Positions 16,526 through 25,417 of a stretch of DNA of 64,000 nucleotides are shown in pieces; the first letter of the stretch is position 1, and the number at the start of each line of letters is the position of its first letter. The notes under the pieces are model-generated. The model saw nothing but the letters and a program-made list of their open reading frames with translations, did not search any database and was not told the origin of the DNA. Source of the stretch: Pararoseomonas sp. SCSIO 73927 (lineage in GTDB: Bacteria > Pseudomonadota > Alphaproteobacteria > Acetobacterales > Acetobacteraceae); NCBI RefSeq assembly GCF_037040815.1, contig NZ_CP146232.1, forward strand, positions 682,001-746,000, in the 5' to 3' direction. The position numbers were made by a program, and so were the translations under genes.

Positions 16526-18529
16526 CTACTCCACTCCGCGCAGCCGCAGCCCCGCCCGCCGCACCGGCGCCGCCAGCCCCCGCGCGCCCGGGTCCACCGG
16601 CCGGAAGAGATCGAAGGCCAGCCGCACCGGCCCGGAGGGAACCTCCAATTCCACAACGGTCTCCGCCAGGTCCGGCAGGAGGAGTGGCACCGGCTCCGCG
16701 TCGTTCACCCGCAGCTCCGCCGCCCGCGCCTCGCCCGCGCGGCGCCCCACCCCCTCCAGCATCAGCCGCAGCCGGCGCGGCGGCCCGGGATTGCGGAACA
16801 GCAGCGTCGCCCGCGGCCCCTCGGACCAAGCGAGCCCCTCCGCCCGCACCCACCCCGTCCCCAGCGCCTCCGGCAGCCGCGCCTCCGGCAGGGTGGTGCC
16901 GGGCGGCAGCGCCTCCCCGGCCAGCGCCAGCCCGCGCGCGCAGAGCACCGCCTCGCCCTGGCTGCGGCACTCCACTCCGTCCCCCAGTGCCGCCGGGCGC
17001 AGCGCGGCGGTCGCTGGCTCCAGCAGCAGCCGCACCTCGCCCGCGCGCAGCGGCAGCTCCAAGGCGTCGGAGAGACCGGACTCGCAGTTGAACCAGCGCG
17101 GCTGGCGAGAGGCGCGGATGTCGGCCAGCGCCGCCCCCTGCCGCACCGCCTGCAACCGCGCCCGTTCGACGACGGAGGAGGCCGGTCCCGGCGCCGGGCA
17201 GACCGGCGCGGTGCGGAACAGCACCATCCCCTCCGGCAGGACCGGCAGGGGCGGCAGCCCCGTCTCCCCCTCCGCCAGCCGGTGGTGTGCCTGTCGCAGA
17301 AGCGGCCACGCATCCGCCGCCTGCAGCCCCACCGCCACGACCAGCAGCGGCCCCAGCGCCCGCATCGGCAGCCGCCGCGCCAGCCAGGCCAGAGGCGCCA
17401 GTAGCAGCATGTAGCCCACCGGCCAGAAGGCCCGGCCGGAGGCGCGGACGATCCCGAACACCTGGTCCCAGGGCCAGGCGGGCAGCGGCAGCACCAGCAC
17501 CCCGCCCGCATAGGCCCGCGGCGTCACCGCTACCGCCGTTAGCCCGGCGCCAAGGACCAGCAGCGGCAGCCCCGCCCGCCACCCGCGCCACCAGCCCAGG
17601 GCCAGCGCCACGGCAAGCAGCAGCAGCGCCCCGGCGCCAAGGTAGTTGAATCCCTCATAGGCACCGCCCGTCCCGTCCAGCACCGCCCCGCCGAACAGGC
17701 CGGAGAGCTGCGGCCAGACCGGCGAGAGCAGGTCCATGGAGTAGTACCCGTATCCCCGGTCCGCCCCGCCCGTGCTCCCGCTCAGCACCCGGAACAGCCC
17801 GACAGGCAGGGCCAGGATGGGCAGGAACCGCCCGGCCTCCCGCCACCACCCCGCCCGCCCGCCGGGGTGCCGGCGCAGCAGCGGCGCCGCCAGCACCGCC
17901 GCCGCGAAGAGGAAGTTGTAGGGGTGCGTCAGGATCGCCAGCGTCAGCACCGCCACCGAGGGCAGGAAGGGCAGCCGTGCCGGCCGCAGCACCGCCCGCG
18001 CGGCCAGCGCCAATGCCGCCAGCAGCAGGAAGTGCCCGAGCAGGTTCACATGCCCGAGCCGGAACAGCATCGCCGGCCAGAGCAGCGCGAGCGCCCCCGC
18101 CGCCCCGGCCGCCGCCACGCCGCGCCACCCGGCGGGCACCCCGAAGCCCCGCAGCGCGTAGACCGCCGCCACGGGCTGCAGCAGCCAGCACGCCCCGATC
18201 CAGGCGCCGAGGAGGTTCACCGGATGCCCCGCCAGGGGCGCTGCCACCGCCTTGCCCAGCAGGGACACCAGCGGGTTGCTGTCCGTCATCGCCGCGCTCA
18301 GCCCCTGGGGCCAGAAGAGCTGCTGCGTGAACAGCAGCGGCCAGCGCCAGGCATCCGCCTGGAAGGCGAGGTGGCCGGACAGGTTCTGCGATTGATCCGT
18401 GCCGGTGTGCCGCCACAGCCCGCCCGTGCCGGCCACCACCTCCGCGCCCACCAGCCCGAGCACGGCCGCCAGCCCCATCAGCGCGGCGAGCCCGTAGGAG
18501 AGGCGGCCCGAGGCGTCCGAACCCGTCAT
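16526..18529 (-). CDS. DUF6311-like polytopic membrane protein
   Basis: A 667-residue protein with about ten membrane segments in its first 420 residues (for example GLAALMGLAAVLGLVGAEVV, ALLLLAVALALGWW) and a soluble C-terminal half of beta-rich, Arg-poor sequence. The early motif HTGTDQSQNLSGHLAFQ is typical of DUF6311 proteins, which resemble GT-C glycosyltransferases and are often linked to surface glycans. Enzymatic activity is not demonstrated by any motif I can name. It is a single gene on the minus strand, with its stop 27 bases from hairpin 4 of element copy A and a terminator hairpin behind its start belonging to the next gene. Confidence 0.75.
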   Translation of the reverse strand: MTGSDASGRLSYGLAALMGLAAVLGLVGAEVVAGTGGLWRHTGTDQSQNLSGHLAFQADAWRWPLLFTQQLFWPQGLSAAMTDSNPLVSLLGKAVAAPLAGHPVNLLGAWIGACWLLQPVAAVYALRGFGVPAGWRGVAAAGAAGALALLWPAMLFRLGHVNLLGHFLLLAALALAARAVLRPARLPFLPSVAVLTLAILTHPYNFLFAAAVLAAPLLRRHPGGRAGWWREAGRFLPILALPVGLFRVLSGSTGGADRGYGYYSMDLLSPVWPQLSGLFGGAVLDGTGGAYEGFNYLGAGALLLLAVALALGWWRGWRAGLPLLVLGAGLTAVAVTPRAYAGGVLVLPLPAWPWDQVFGIVRASGRAFWPVGYMLLLAPLAWLARRLPMRALGPLLVVAVGLQAADAWPLLRQAHHRLAEGETGLPPLPVLPEGMVLFRTAPVCPAPGPASSVVERARLQAVRQGAALADIRASRQPRWFNCESGLSDALELPLRAGEVRLLLEPATAALRPAALGDGVECRSQGEAVLCARGLALAGEALPPGTTLPEARLPEALGTGWVRAEGLAWSEGPRATLLFRNPGPPRRLRLMLEGVGRRAGEARAAELRVNDAEPVPLLLPDLAETVVELEVPSGPVRLAFDLFRPVDPGARGLAAPVRRAGLRLRGVE

Positions 18530-18632
18530 GTGCTGGCAGCCCTGTCCCCGACCGGGGGCGGGATATCCGGGCGGGGACCCGGCGCGTCAATGCCGCGGTC
18601 CCTCCCGGTTCCGACCGGACACTCAGCAGAAA

Positions 18633-18657
18633 GGGCCGCCGGATGATCCGGCGGCCC
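18633..18657 (-). terminator. Hairpin downstream of the 72-residue exported protein
   Basis: An 11-base perfect stem (18633-18643 with 18647-18657) with a three-base loop lies 30 bases after the stop of the small minus-strand gene. On the minus strand it is followed by TTTCT, a weak T-run. It is a probable terminator separating that gene from the DUF6311 gene. Confidence 0.7.
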
Positions 18658-18687
18658 CTCTCGTTGCGCCCGGTGCGGCGCGGCAGG

Positions 18688-18906
18688 TCAGCTGTGCTGG
18701 CCACCGCCGCCGGTGGCGCCGTTCAGCTCCAGCAGGGTCTGGCCGGGACCGGTGGCGTTGCTCGCCAGCGGCGTGCGGCCGGCATCGGCCGCACTCCAGG
18801 CCGGCGACGCCACGGAACCCGGCAGGGCGTTGCTGGCGGCGAGGGCGGGGGCGGCGACGGAGCCGATCAGGGCGGCGGCGAGGGCGAGGGTACGGAAGCT
18901 GGACAT
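18688..18906 (-). CDS. Small exported protein of unknown function
   Basis: A 72-residue protein with a clear Sec signal peptide: MSSFRTLALAAALIGSVAAPALA followed by ASNALPG, giving a mature peptide of about 48 residues. The mature part is Gly/Ala/Ser rich, ends GGGGQHS and has no cysteine. No family recognised. It has its own downstream hairpin and an inverted repeat about 95 bases upstream, so it looks independently expressed. It lies 236 bases downstream of the MFS gene on the same strand, so read-through from that cluster is possible but unproven. Confidence 0.65.
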   Translation of the reverse strand: MSSFRTLALAAALIGSVAAPALAASNALPGSVASPAWSAADAGRTPLASNATGPGQTLLELNGATGGGGQHS

Positions 18907-19000
18907 CAGATCATGCCTTCAGTGGATGGCGGCGGCGTCGTGTCGTCGTCTTCTGGCGCCGATATGCGCCGCCGCGCCCGTGCGGTCCACTTGAGGAGAC

Positions 19001-19015
19001 GGATAGTTCCTATCC
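19001..19015. promoter_or_regulatory. Inverted repeat upstream of the 72-residue protein gene
   Basis: GGATAG-TTC-CTATCC is a perfect 6-base inverted repeat about 95 bases upstream of the ATG at 18906. A second hairpin, ACGCGCC-AA-GGCGCGT, lies at 19072-19087 near the end of the MFS gene and may terminate that transcript weakly. Both lie in the 236-base gap, which contains no other gene. Confidence 0.35.
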
Positions 19016-19142
19016 ACCCCATGGATGAAACACTTTCCAGACCGAAGGGGGTGAAGCACCGGCGGAAGCCCACGCGCCAAGGCGCGTCCACCCCCAGGGC
19101 GGAGGCGGGGCATCGTCTGCTCCGCGCCCATCGAAGCCCCGC

Positions 19143-20603
19143 TCAGTCGGCCGGCGCCGCCACCGGCACCCGCGGCCGCATGACCACCGGCGGCACCAGG
19201 AAGCCCACCACCAGGCAGCCCAGCGAGAGCGCGAGCACGGCCCAGAAGGTCAGGTGCAGCGCCCCGTCCAGCGCGGTCCGCACCGCCGCATCCGCCACGG
19301 CGCCGCCCCCGCCCTCCAGCAGGCGCCGCAGGGACTCGGACTCCATCCCCCCGGCCAAGCTGCGCGAGAGGCTGAGGTTCAGCACCCCGCCCAGCACCGC
19401 CGCCCCCAGCGCGCTGCCGAGGTTGCGGGAGAAGATGGCGGAGGCCGTGGCCGACCCGCGCTGGGACCAGCCCACCACCTCCTGCACCATCACCACCGCC
19501 GCGGTGTTCAGGAACCCCATCCCCAGCCCGATCACGAAGGACCCCGCCCCCGCCAGCACGGGGGAGGAGCCGGGGCCGAGCAGCACGAAGGCCACCGCCC
19601 CCACCGGCATCAGCGCGGCCCCCAGCAGCAGGCACCCCCGCAGCCCCAGCCGGCCGAAGGAGCGCGCGCCGACCGCCGCGCCCACCGGCCAGCCCAGCAC
19701 CGTCATCGTCAGCGCGAAACCGGCCGTGAGGGCGGAGCGGCCGAGCACGCCCTGCACATACATCGGCAGGAAGGTGGTCAGCCCGATCAGCGCCGCCCCG
19801 CCGAGGAAGACGACGAGGTTGTTCGTCGCGATCGCCTGCCGCGCCCAGAGCGCGATGTCCAGCACCGGGTCCGCCGCCCGCCTCTCCCACCACAGGAACC
19901 CCGCCAGCGCCGGCAGGAACACCGCCGCGGAGACGAGCGAGAGGGGGGTGCCGGGATCCGTCACCGCCGCCATCAGCGCGGCGACCGTCAGCGTGAGCAG
20001 CGCCGCCCCCACCACGTCCACCGGGCGCCGCTCCCGCACCACCGTCTCCCGCAGGAAGCGCGCGAAGCCGATCGCCGCGAGGACGCCGATCGGCAGGTTG
20101 ATCCAGAAGATCCAGGGCCAGCTCGCCCGCTCCACGATGATGCCGCCCGCCAGCGGCCCGAGCACGGAGGAGAGCCCCCAGACGCTCGCCAGCCAGCCCT
20201 GCACCTTCCCCCGCTCCTGCGCGGAGTAGAGGTCGCCTACCACCGTCTGCGCCACCGGCAGCACCGCCCCCGCCCCGATCCCCTGCACCAGCCGGAAGAC
20301 GATGAGCGAGGGGATGGACCAGGCCAGCCCGCAGAGCAGCGACCCCACGAGGAAGATCCCGATCCCCGCCAGCATCACCGGCCGCCGCCCGTAGATGTCC
20401 GCCAGCTTGCCGAACACCACCGTCATTGCCGTCTGCGTCAGCAGGAAGGCCGCGAAGACCCAGGAGTAGAGGTGCAGGTCCCCCAGCCGACCCGCGATCT
20501 GCGGCATGGCCGTGGAGACAATGGTGGACTCGATGGAGACCATGAACAGCGCGACCATGACGGAGGCCAGGATCAGCGGTCGGCGCGGCGGCGGGGCGGT
20601 CAT
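19143..20603 (-). CDS. MFS drug/metabolite exporter, DHA2 (EmrB-like) family
   Basis: Proton-driven efflux pump of the 14-helix DHA2 type. The 486-residue protein has the early antiporter motif region ALFMVSIESTIVSTAMPQIA, the loop 2-3 motif GKLADIYGRRPVML and motif C-like GPLAGGIIVE. It begins MTAPPPRRPLIL; an ATG nine codons upstream is also in frame, but the shorter start gives the usual cytoplasmic tail. No membrane-fusion (EmrA) partner is present. It starts 70 bases after the methyltransferase stop on the same strand, so it could export the product of that gene pair. Confidence 0.9.
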   Translation of the reverse strand: MTAPPPRRPLILASVMVALFMVSIESTIVSTAMPQIAGRLGDLHLYSWVFAAFLLTQTAMTVVFGKLADIYGRRPVMLAGIGIFLVGSLLCGLAWSIPSLIVFRLVQGIGAGAVLPVAQTVVGDLYSAQERGKVQGWLASVWGLSSVLGPLAGGIIVERASWPWIFWINLPIGVLAAIGFARFLRETVVRERRPVDVVGAALLTLTVAALMAAVTDPGTPLSLVSAAVFLPALAGFLWWERRAADPVLDIALWARQAIATNNLVVFLGGAALIGLTTFLPMYVQGVLGRSALTAGFALTMTVLGWPVGAAVGARSFGRLGLRGCLLLGAALMPVGAVAFVLLGPGSSPVLAGAGSFVIGLGMGFLNTAAVVMVQEVVGWSQRGSATASAIFSRNLGSALGAAVLGGVLNLSLSRSLAGGMESESLRRLLEGGGGAVADAAVRTALDGALHLTFWAVLALSLGCLVVGFLVPPVVMRPRVPVAAPAD

Positions 20604-20673
20604 GGTCCAGGGCGTTACGCCGTTTCGCACACGCGAGAAACCGCGCGGCCCCTCACCTTCCGGGGAGAGCGCG

Positions 20674-21450
20674 TTACGCCACCTCCATCACCGCGCAGTA
20701 GCTCTGCAACGGGTGCCGGGTGAGGCGGCAATTCCCAAGGCCCAGCACCTCCGCCACCGCCGCCGTCTCGCCGGGGAAGAAGGGGCAGTTCAGCTCGTCG
20801 AACACCAGCACCGAGCCCTTCACCAGCCGCGGCCGGATCGCCTGCAGCACGTCCCGCGTCGGCCGGTAGAGGTCCATGTCGAACAGCGCCAGCGCGATCA
20901 CCGCGTGCGGGTTCCCCTCCAGCCAGGGCCCGATCGTCTCGGAGGCATCCCCCTTCACCAGCCCGTGCCGCCGGTGCTCGGGGAAGGCGTTGATGGACTG
21001 GTGATAGGCCAGGATGTCGTCCAGCCCCCTCTCGTGCCCCGGCCCCGCGCTGAAATCCCCCTTCCGCACGCCCTCGCCGTCCTCCGCGTCCACCGCCGCG
21101 AACCCCTCGAAGGTGTCGAAGCCGTAGATCATGCGGGACGCGTTGTAGGGCTCGTGCAGCGCCCGCAGGTTCAGCAGCGTCGCCAGCGTCGCGCCCCACT
21201 GGACTCCGAACTCCAGGATCACGCCCGGCACCGGCAGGATGCGCCGGTACAGCTCGTCCAGGTACAGCACCCGCGCCAGCGCGTTCCGCTTCGTCACCGC
21301 GAGCGCATGGACCGCCCAGTTCTCCCCGGCATCCCCGATCAGCCGCAGCGCCGTCCTCTTGAAGTCTGCGTCGCGCTCCAGCTGCGCCTCGGTCCGCAGC
21401 CCCACGAACTCGCCCGCCCCGTTCTTCCGCACCGCCGCCCCCTCGCTCAT
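20674..21450 (-). CDS. TylF/MycF-like class I SAM-dependent methyltransferase
   Basis: A 258-residue predicted O-methyltransferase of the macrocin methyltransferase (TylF) type. The SAM-binding motif is VILEFGVQWGATLATL, followed by IYGFDTFEGF, ALALFDMDLYRPT and VLVFDELNCPFFPGE, whose acidic residues suit the metal site of that family. The start ATG (21448-21450) overlaps the stop of the ATP-grasp gene as ATGA, so the two are translationally coupled. Substrate unknown. Similar enzymes modify sugars in antibiotics or surface glycans; here the partner suggests a ligated amino-acid or sugar product. Confidence 0.82.
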   Translation of the reverse strand: MSEGAAVRKNGAGEFVGLRTEAQLERDADFKRTALRLIGDAGENWAVHALAVTKRNALARVLYLDELYRRILPVPGVILEFGVQWGATLATLLNLRALHEPYNASRMIYGFDTFEGFAAVDAEDGEGVRKGDFSAGPGHERGLDDILAYHQSINAFPEHRRHGLVKGDASETIGPWLEGNPHAVIALALFDMDLYRPTRDVLQAIRPRLVKGSVLVFDELNCPFFPGETAAVAEVLGLGNCRLTRHPLQSYCAVMEVA

Positions 21451-22775
21451 CCCAGCAGGAACTCCACCGCGTCCACGTCCAGCACCGGGATCCCCCGCGC
21501 CGCGGCCACCGCCGCGCGCTCCGGGAAGTGGTTGTCCACGAAGATCGCCCGCCCCCCGATCACCCCGGCCTTCGGCTCCCCCGCGCGCAGGTGGTGGATG
21601 CGGTCGAACAGCCCGGGCGCGATCCGCGCGCGCCGCAGCGCCTCCTCCGGCTCGCCCGCGTGGCGGGTGACGAGGTGCAGCCGCTTCCCCTCCCCCGCGC
21701 ACTGGTAGAGGAAGGCCACCACGCCCGGCACCGCCCGCCCGTCCAGCACTAGCGTGTCGTCCAGGTCCACGAAGACCTCGTCGAACTCCCAGTCCAGCCG
21801 CGCCCGGGTCGCGATCCGCCGGTCCACCAGCCGCACGCGCGGGTCCGGCAGCGGCACCACGTCGCGCCCCAGGAAGTCGTGCACCGCCATCAGCGGCAGG
21901 TTCACCCCCCGCGCGCGCTGCGCCACCATGCTGCCTGCCACCCGGCAGGCCACCTCCAGCAGCTTCCAGCGCCCCTCCCGGTCCTGCCGCAGCTGGAAGA
22001 ACCAGGGCCCGCGCATCAGCAGCCGCGCGTTGATCGCCTCCGCGATGCCGAGGATCTCCGCATCGGCCTCCACCACCTCGGACCGCATGGCGATCCCCGC
22101 CCGCACCCGCTCCCGCGTGCGCGGGCCCACCCAGGCCAGCCGCCGGTGCCGGTCCGTGAAGCAGTCCACCGTCACCTCATCGCCCGGCAGGTGCTCCATC
22201 AGCACGGGCTCCTCCAGCGCAGCGGTGGCCAGCCGGGCCTCCCAGCTGTCCCGCACCACCGCCACGCCCCTCCCGCCCTGCCCGCGATCCGGCTTCACCA
22301 CCGCCGGCCACTCCGGAACCGCCTCCGGCCCGCAGAACACGCGCGGCGCCCAGCCCTGATCCGCGAAGAGCCGGTAGGTGAGGCTCTTGCGCCGCGCGAC
22401 CGCCGCCGTCTCCGGATCGCCGTTCACGAGATGCGCGCCCATCGCCCGCATGCGCGGCGCTAGGTACTCCGCCACCGTGTCGTGCGTGGCGAAGACCATC
22501 GCCACCCCTTCCCCGCGCAGCAGGGCGGAGAAGGCGCCATCGAACCCCTCCTCGCCCACGCGCGGCAGCCCGCCGAAGTAGCGCGCGAAGCGAAAGCGCC
22601 CGTGATCCTCCGCGCTGGAGGCGCCCATCACCTCCACGTGCAGGGAGTGGCGCAGCGCGTCGTGAATCTCCCCGCCATTCTCGGACCCGCAGGGAAAGAC
22701 CAGCGCCCGGATCCGCGGTGCCCGATCCTCCCCGGCGGCCTGCACGGCGTCGCCACACGGCGCGGTCTCTGGCAT
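21447..22775 (-). CDS. ATP-grasp ligase fused to a C-terminal HAD-like domain
   Basis: A 442-residue two-domain protein. Residues about 20-310 are ATP-grasp (carbamoyl-phosphate-synthase-like): WPAVVKPDRGQGGRGV is the nucleotide-binding loop, EPVLMEHLPGDEVTVD the hinge strand, and WKLLEVACRVAGSM the metal site with Glu. Residues about 325-440 look like a HAD phosphatase: VFVDLDDTL with the DxD pair, LVTRH, and IFVDNHFPER. Such ligases join a carboxylate to an amine through acyl phosphate; the HAD part could remove a phosphate. The start is placed at 22775 because CCGGAGGG lies just upstream. Coupled to the methyltransferase and divergent from glpD. I do not recognise a named family with this architecture. 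Confidence 0.78.
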   Translation of the reverse strand: MPETAPCGDAVQAAGEDRAPRIRALVFPCGSENGGEIHDALRHSLHVEVMGASSAEDHGRFRFARYFGGLPRVGEEGFDGAFSALLRGEGVAMVFATHDTVAEYLAPRMRAMGAHLVNGDPETAAVARRKSLTYRLFADQGWAPRVFCGPEAVPEWPAVVKPDRGQGGRGVAVVRDSWEARLATAALEEPVLMEHLPGDEVTVDCFTDRHRRLAWVGPRTRERVRAGIAMRSEVVEADAEILGIAEAINARLLMRGPWFFQLRQDREGRWKLLEVACRVAGSMVAQRARGVNLPLMAVHDFLGRDVVPLPDPRVRLVDRRIATRARLDWEFDEVFVDLDDTLVLDGRAVPGVVAFLYQCAGEGKRLHLVTRHAGEPEEALRRARIAPGLFDRIHHLRAGEPKAGVIGGRAIFVDNHFPERAAVAAARGIPVLDVDAVEFLLG

Positions 22776-22908
22776 GCGGCCCTCCGGCAGGCCCTTTTGC
22801 CCGCCCTCGCCCACGATCCTGGCGCGAAGCCGTTAACCCGCCGTGAATCGGCCCCGCCGCCGCCCCCCTCATCCGCTCCGGCGTCGCGGTCCACCTCGCG
22901 CCGGATGT

Positions 22909-22937
22909 TTGACCCTCCATACCCCGCGCGGCATTTT
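22909..22937 (+). promoter_or_regulatory. Possible sigma-70-like promoter of glpD
   Basis: TTGACC at 22909-22914 resembles a -35 box; 17 bases later CATTTT at 22932-22937 is a poor -10 match. It lies about 30 bases before the glpD ATG in the 192-base divergent gap with the ATP-grasp gene. Only suggestive. Confidence 0.3.
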
Positions 22938-22967
22938 CCACGCCCACCTGAGAGGCCCTTCGCCCGG

Positions 22968-24461
22968 ATGGACATTCCCGGCACCCTCGACCTCCTCGTC
23001 ATCGGCGGCGGCGTGAACGGCTGCGGCATCGCGCGCGACGCCGCCGGCCGCGGCCTCTCGGTCGCGCTGGTGGAGAGGGACGACATCGCGGAGGCCACCT
23101 CCTCCTCCTCCTCCAAGCTCATCCACGGCGGCATCCGCTACCTGGAGACCTACGAGTTCCGCCTGGTGCGGGAGGCGCTGGCGGAGCGCGAGGTGCTGAT
23201 GGGCATCGCCCCCCACATCATCTGGCCGCTCCGCTTCGTCCTGCCCCACCGGCCGGAGATGCGCCCGCGATGGATGATCCGCGCCGGCCTCTTCCTCTAC
23301 GATCACCTGGCGCGCCGGAAATCCCTGCCCGGCAGCGAGGCGCTGGACCTCGGTGCCCTGCCACAGGGCGAGCCCTTGAAGCAGCCCGAGTTCTCCCGCG
23401 GCTTCGCCTATTCCGACTGCTGGGTGGAGGACAGCCGCCTCGTCCTGCTGAACGCGCGGGACGCCGCCGCGCGCGGCGCCACGATCCTGCCCCGCACGGA
23501 GTTCCTCCGCGCCACCCGCGCCCCGCAGGCCTGGACCTGCGCCCTGCGCGGCGCGGACGGGGTGGAGCGCACCCTCCGCGCCCGCGCCATCGCCAACGCC
23601 GCCGGCCCCTGGGTGACCCCCACGCAGGAGGAGACGGGCACGGCGCTGCGCGGCCGGGTCCGCCTCGTCCGCGGTAGCCACATCGTGGTGCCCGCGCTCT
23701 ACCACGGCCCCCAGGCCTATATCCTGCAGAACGACGACCGCCGCATCGTCTTCGTCATCCCCTATGAGGAGCGCTACTCCCTCATCGGCACCACCGACGT
23801 GCCGCACGACCCGGCCATGGGCCGGCCCCGATGCACGCCGGAGGAGGCCGAGTACCTGTGCAACGCCGTCTCCCGCCAGTTCCGCACCCCCGTCACGCCG
23901 GACATGATTGCCTGGACCTATTCCGGCGTCCGCCCGCTGCACGATGACGGCTCGGACAACCCCTCCGCCGTCACGCGGGACTACACGCTGCAGATGGACC
24001 GCGCCGGGGCGCCCCTGCTCTCCGTGCTCGGCGGCAAGATCACCACCTATCGCAGGCTGGCCGAGGACGCGGTGGAAAGGATCGGCCACGCACTGGGGAA
24101 GGCCGCCCCCTCATGGACCGGCCGAGCGCCCCTGCCCGGCGGCGACCTCGGCGGCCTCACCCGCGAGGCCTTCGCGGGAAGCATGGCCCGCGCCCATCCC
24201 TGGCTCCCCCGCCCCCTGCTGCACCGCCTGATCCGCACCCATGGCGGCGAGCTGGAGCGCGTGATCGGCGGCGCCACCTCTCTCGAGGCCATGGGCGGCG
24301 ACCTCGGCGGCGGCATCACCGCGCGGGAGCTGGAGTGGATGCGCGCCCGCGAATGGGTGACGCGGCCGGACGACGCGCTGTGGCGCCGCACCCGGCGCGG
24401 CCTGCACATGACCCCCGCCGAGCGCGAGGCCTTCGCGTCGCGCTTCGCCGCCCTGGCCTGA
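22968..24461 (+). CDS. glpD: Aerobic glycerol-3-phosphate dehydrogenase
   Basis: FAD enzyme at the inner membrane face that oxidises sn-glycerol-3-phosphate to dihydroxyacetone phosphate and feeds the quinone pool. The 497-residue protein has the FAD-binding LLVIGGGVNGCGIARDAAG near the N-terminus, SSSSSKLIHGGIRYLE, a GTTDVPHD segment, YSGVRPLHDDG and LSVLGGKITTYR. The length is as expected. The ATG at 22968 was chosen because the dinucleotide-binding fold starts seven residues later; the frame upstream is shadow sequence. glpF, glpK and glpR are not adjacent. Confidence 0.95.
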   Translation: MDIPGTLDLLVIGGGVNGCGIARDAAGRGLSVALVERDDIAEATSSSSSKLIHGGIRYLETYEFRLVREALAEREVLMGIAPHIIWPLRFVLPHRPEMRPRWMIRAGLFLYDHLARRKSLPGSEALDLGALPQGEPLKQPEFSRGFAYSDCWVEDSRLVLLNARDAAARGATILPRTEFLRATRAPQAWTCALRGADGVERTLRARAIANAAGPWVTPTQEETGTALRGRVRLVRGSHIVVPALYHGPQAYILQNDDRRIVFVIPYEERYSLIGTTDVPHDPAMGRPRCTPEEAEYLCNAVSRQFRTPVTPDMIAWTYSGVRPLHDDGSDNPSAVTRDYTLQMDRAGAPLLSVLGGKITTYRRLAEDAVERIGHALGKAAPSWTGRAPLPGGDLGGLTREAFAGSMARAHPWLPRPLLHRLIRTHGGELERVIGGATSLEAMGGDLGGGITARELEWMRAREWVTRPDDALWRRTRRGLHMTPAEREAFASRFAALA

Positions 24462-24661
24462 CGGCCGGGAACCGCCCCCGCCCCTCCCCGCTACTCCCCC
24501 CGCGCGAAGGCGTTACTGTTACATGCCAGTGACCATCATTTATTGATCCGGCGCGCCCGGCTCAAACACCTTCCGGTCGCGCGTTGTCGTCGCGCGTCGC
24601 CGGGCGACCCGGCGGCAACGGGGCCCGGCAGCCGGAAACCAGGGGTGGAAAGGGGTCAGCG

Positions 24662-25363
24662 ATGAGGAAGGCGTTCTGGATCCTGGCCGGCGTGCTCGCG
24701 ATGCTGCCCCTGCAGGCGCGGGCGCAGCTCTCCCTCGTCAGCCGCACCGGCGTGTGGGAGGTCTTCTCCGGCCGCTCCAACAACGGGACGATGGTCTGCG
24801 TCCTCTCCACCGGCGGGCCGGAGGGCCGCTACTTCGGCCTGAAGTACTTCCTCGGCAACCAGCACGTCACCACGCACCTCTCCAAGGGTGGCTGGAACAT
24901 CCCTGAGGGCACTCAGGTCCCCGTGGAGATCCGCTTCGGCGGCGAGACGCCCTGGCGCTACCGCGGCACCGGCCACCGCAACTTCGTCGAGGGCCGCATC
25001 ACCGCGGACCGGCTGGCCCTCTTCATCCGGGAGTTCCGCGGCGCCGGCCGCGGCCAGATCACCTTTCCCCAGGGCAGCGAGGGCTCCTGGTCGCTGAACC
25101 TCTCCGGCAGCAGCGCCGCCGCGGACGCCTTCAGCGGCTGCATCCGCCAGCTCGCCCAGGGAGCGCCCCAGGGAGCACCCCAGGGAGCACCCCGCGGCCC
25201 CACCCAGCCCTTCAGCCCCGCGCCCTCCCAGGCGCCGCGCGCCGCGCCGAGCCAGCCCTTCAGCCCCGCCCCCGGCCCCCTCCCCAGCACCGGCGGCACC
25301 TACGACGGGAACCGGGGCGGTGGAGACAGCGGGCAAGCCGCCGAAGAGGGCCCGCCGAAGTAG
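24662..25363 (+). CDS. Exported proline-rich protein of unknown function
   Basis: A 233-residue protein. MRKAFWILAGVLAMLPLQARAQ is a signal peptide with an ARAQ cleavage site. The mature domain (to about residue 165) has two cysteines, one in MVCVLS and one in FSGCIRQL, which could pair. The tail is a low-complexity Gly/Pro/Ala stretch with GAPQ repeats and two copies of QPFSPAP. No family recognised with confidence; the layout resembles small periplasmic proteins annotated as hypothetical. The ATG at 24662 fits the signal peptide and follows AAAGGGG. The 200-base region upstream has GTTACTGTTAC and an AT-rich patch near 24536-24548 that may be its promoter. Confidence 0.7.
   Translation: MRKAFWILAGVLAMLPLQARAQLSLVSRTGVWEVFSGRSNNGTMVCVLSTGGPEGRYFGLKYFLGNQHVTTHLSKGGWNIPEGTQVPVEIRFGGETPWRYRGTGHRNFVEGRITADRLALFIREFRGAGRGQITFPQGSEGSWSLNLSGSSAAADAFSGCIRQLAQGAPQGAPQGAPRGPTQPFSPAPSQAPRAAPSQPFSPAPGPLPSTGGTYDGNRGGGDSGQAAEEGPPK
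25144..25186 (+). repeat. 12-base in-frame tandem repeat (GAPQ) in the exported protein
   Basis: About three units of cagggagcgccc/cagggagcaccc encode (QGAP)n. In frame with the gene, so copy-number change only alters tail length. Confidence 0.7.
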
Positions 25364-25417
25364 GGCCGCCCTCTCCCAGGGGCCGCGCGTCCCGGCCCTG
25401 GCGCCGCGGGTTCCGGC

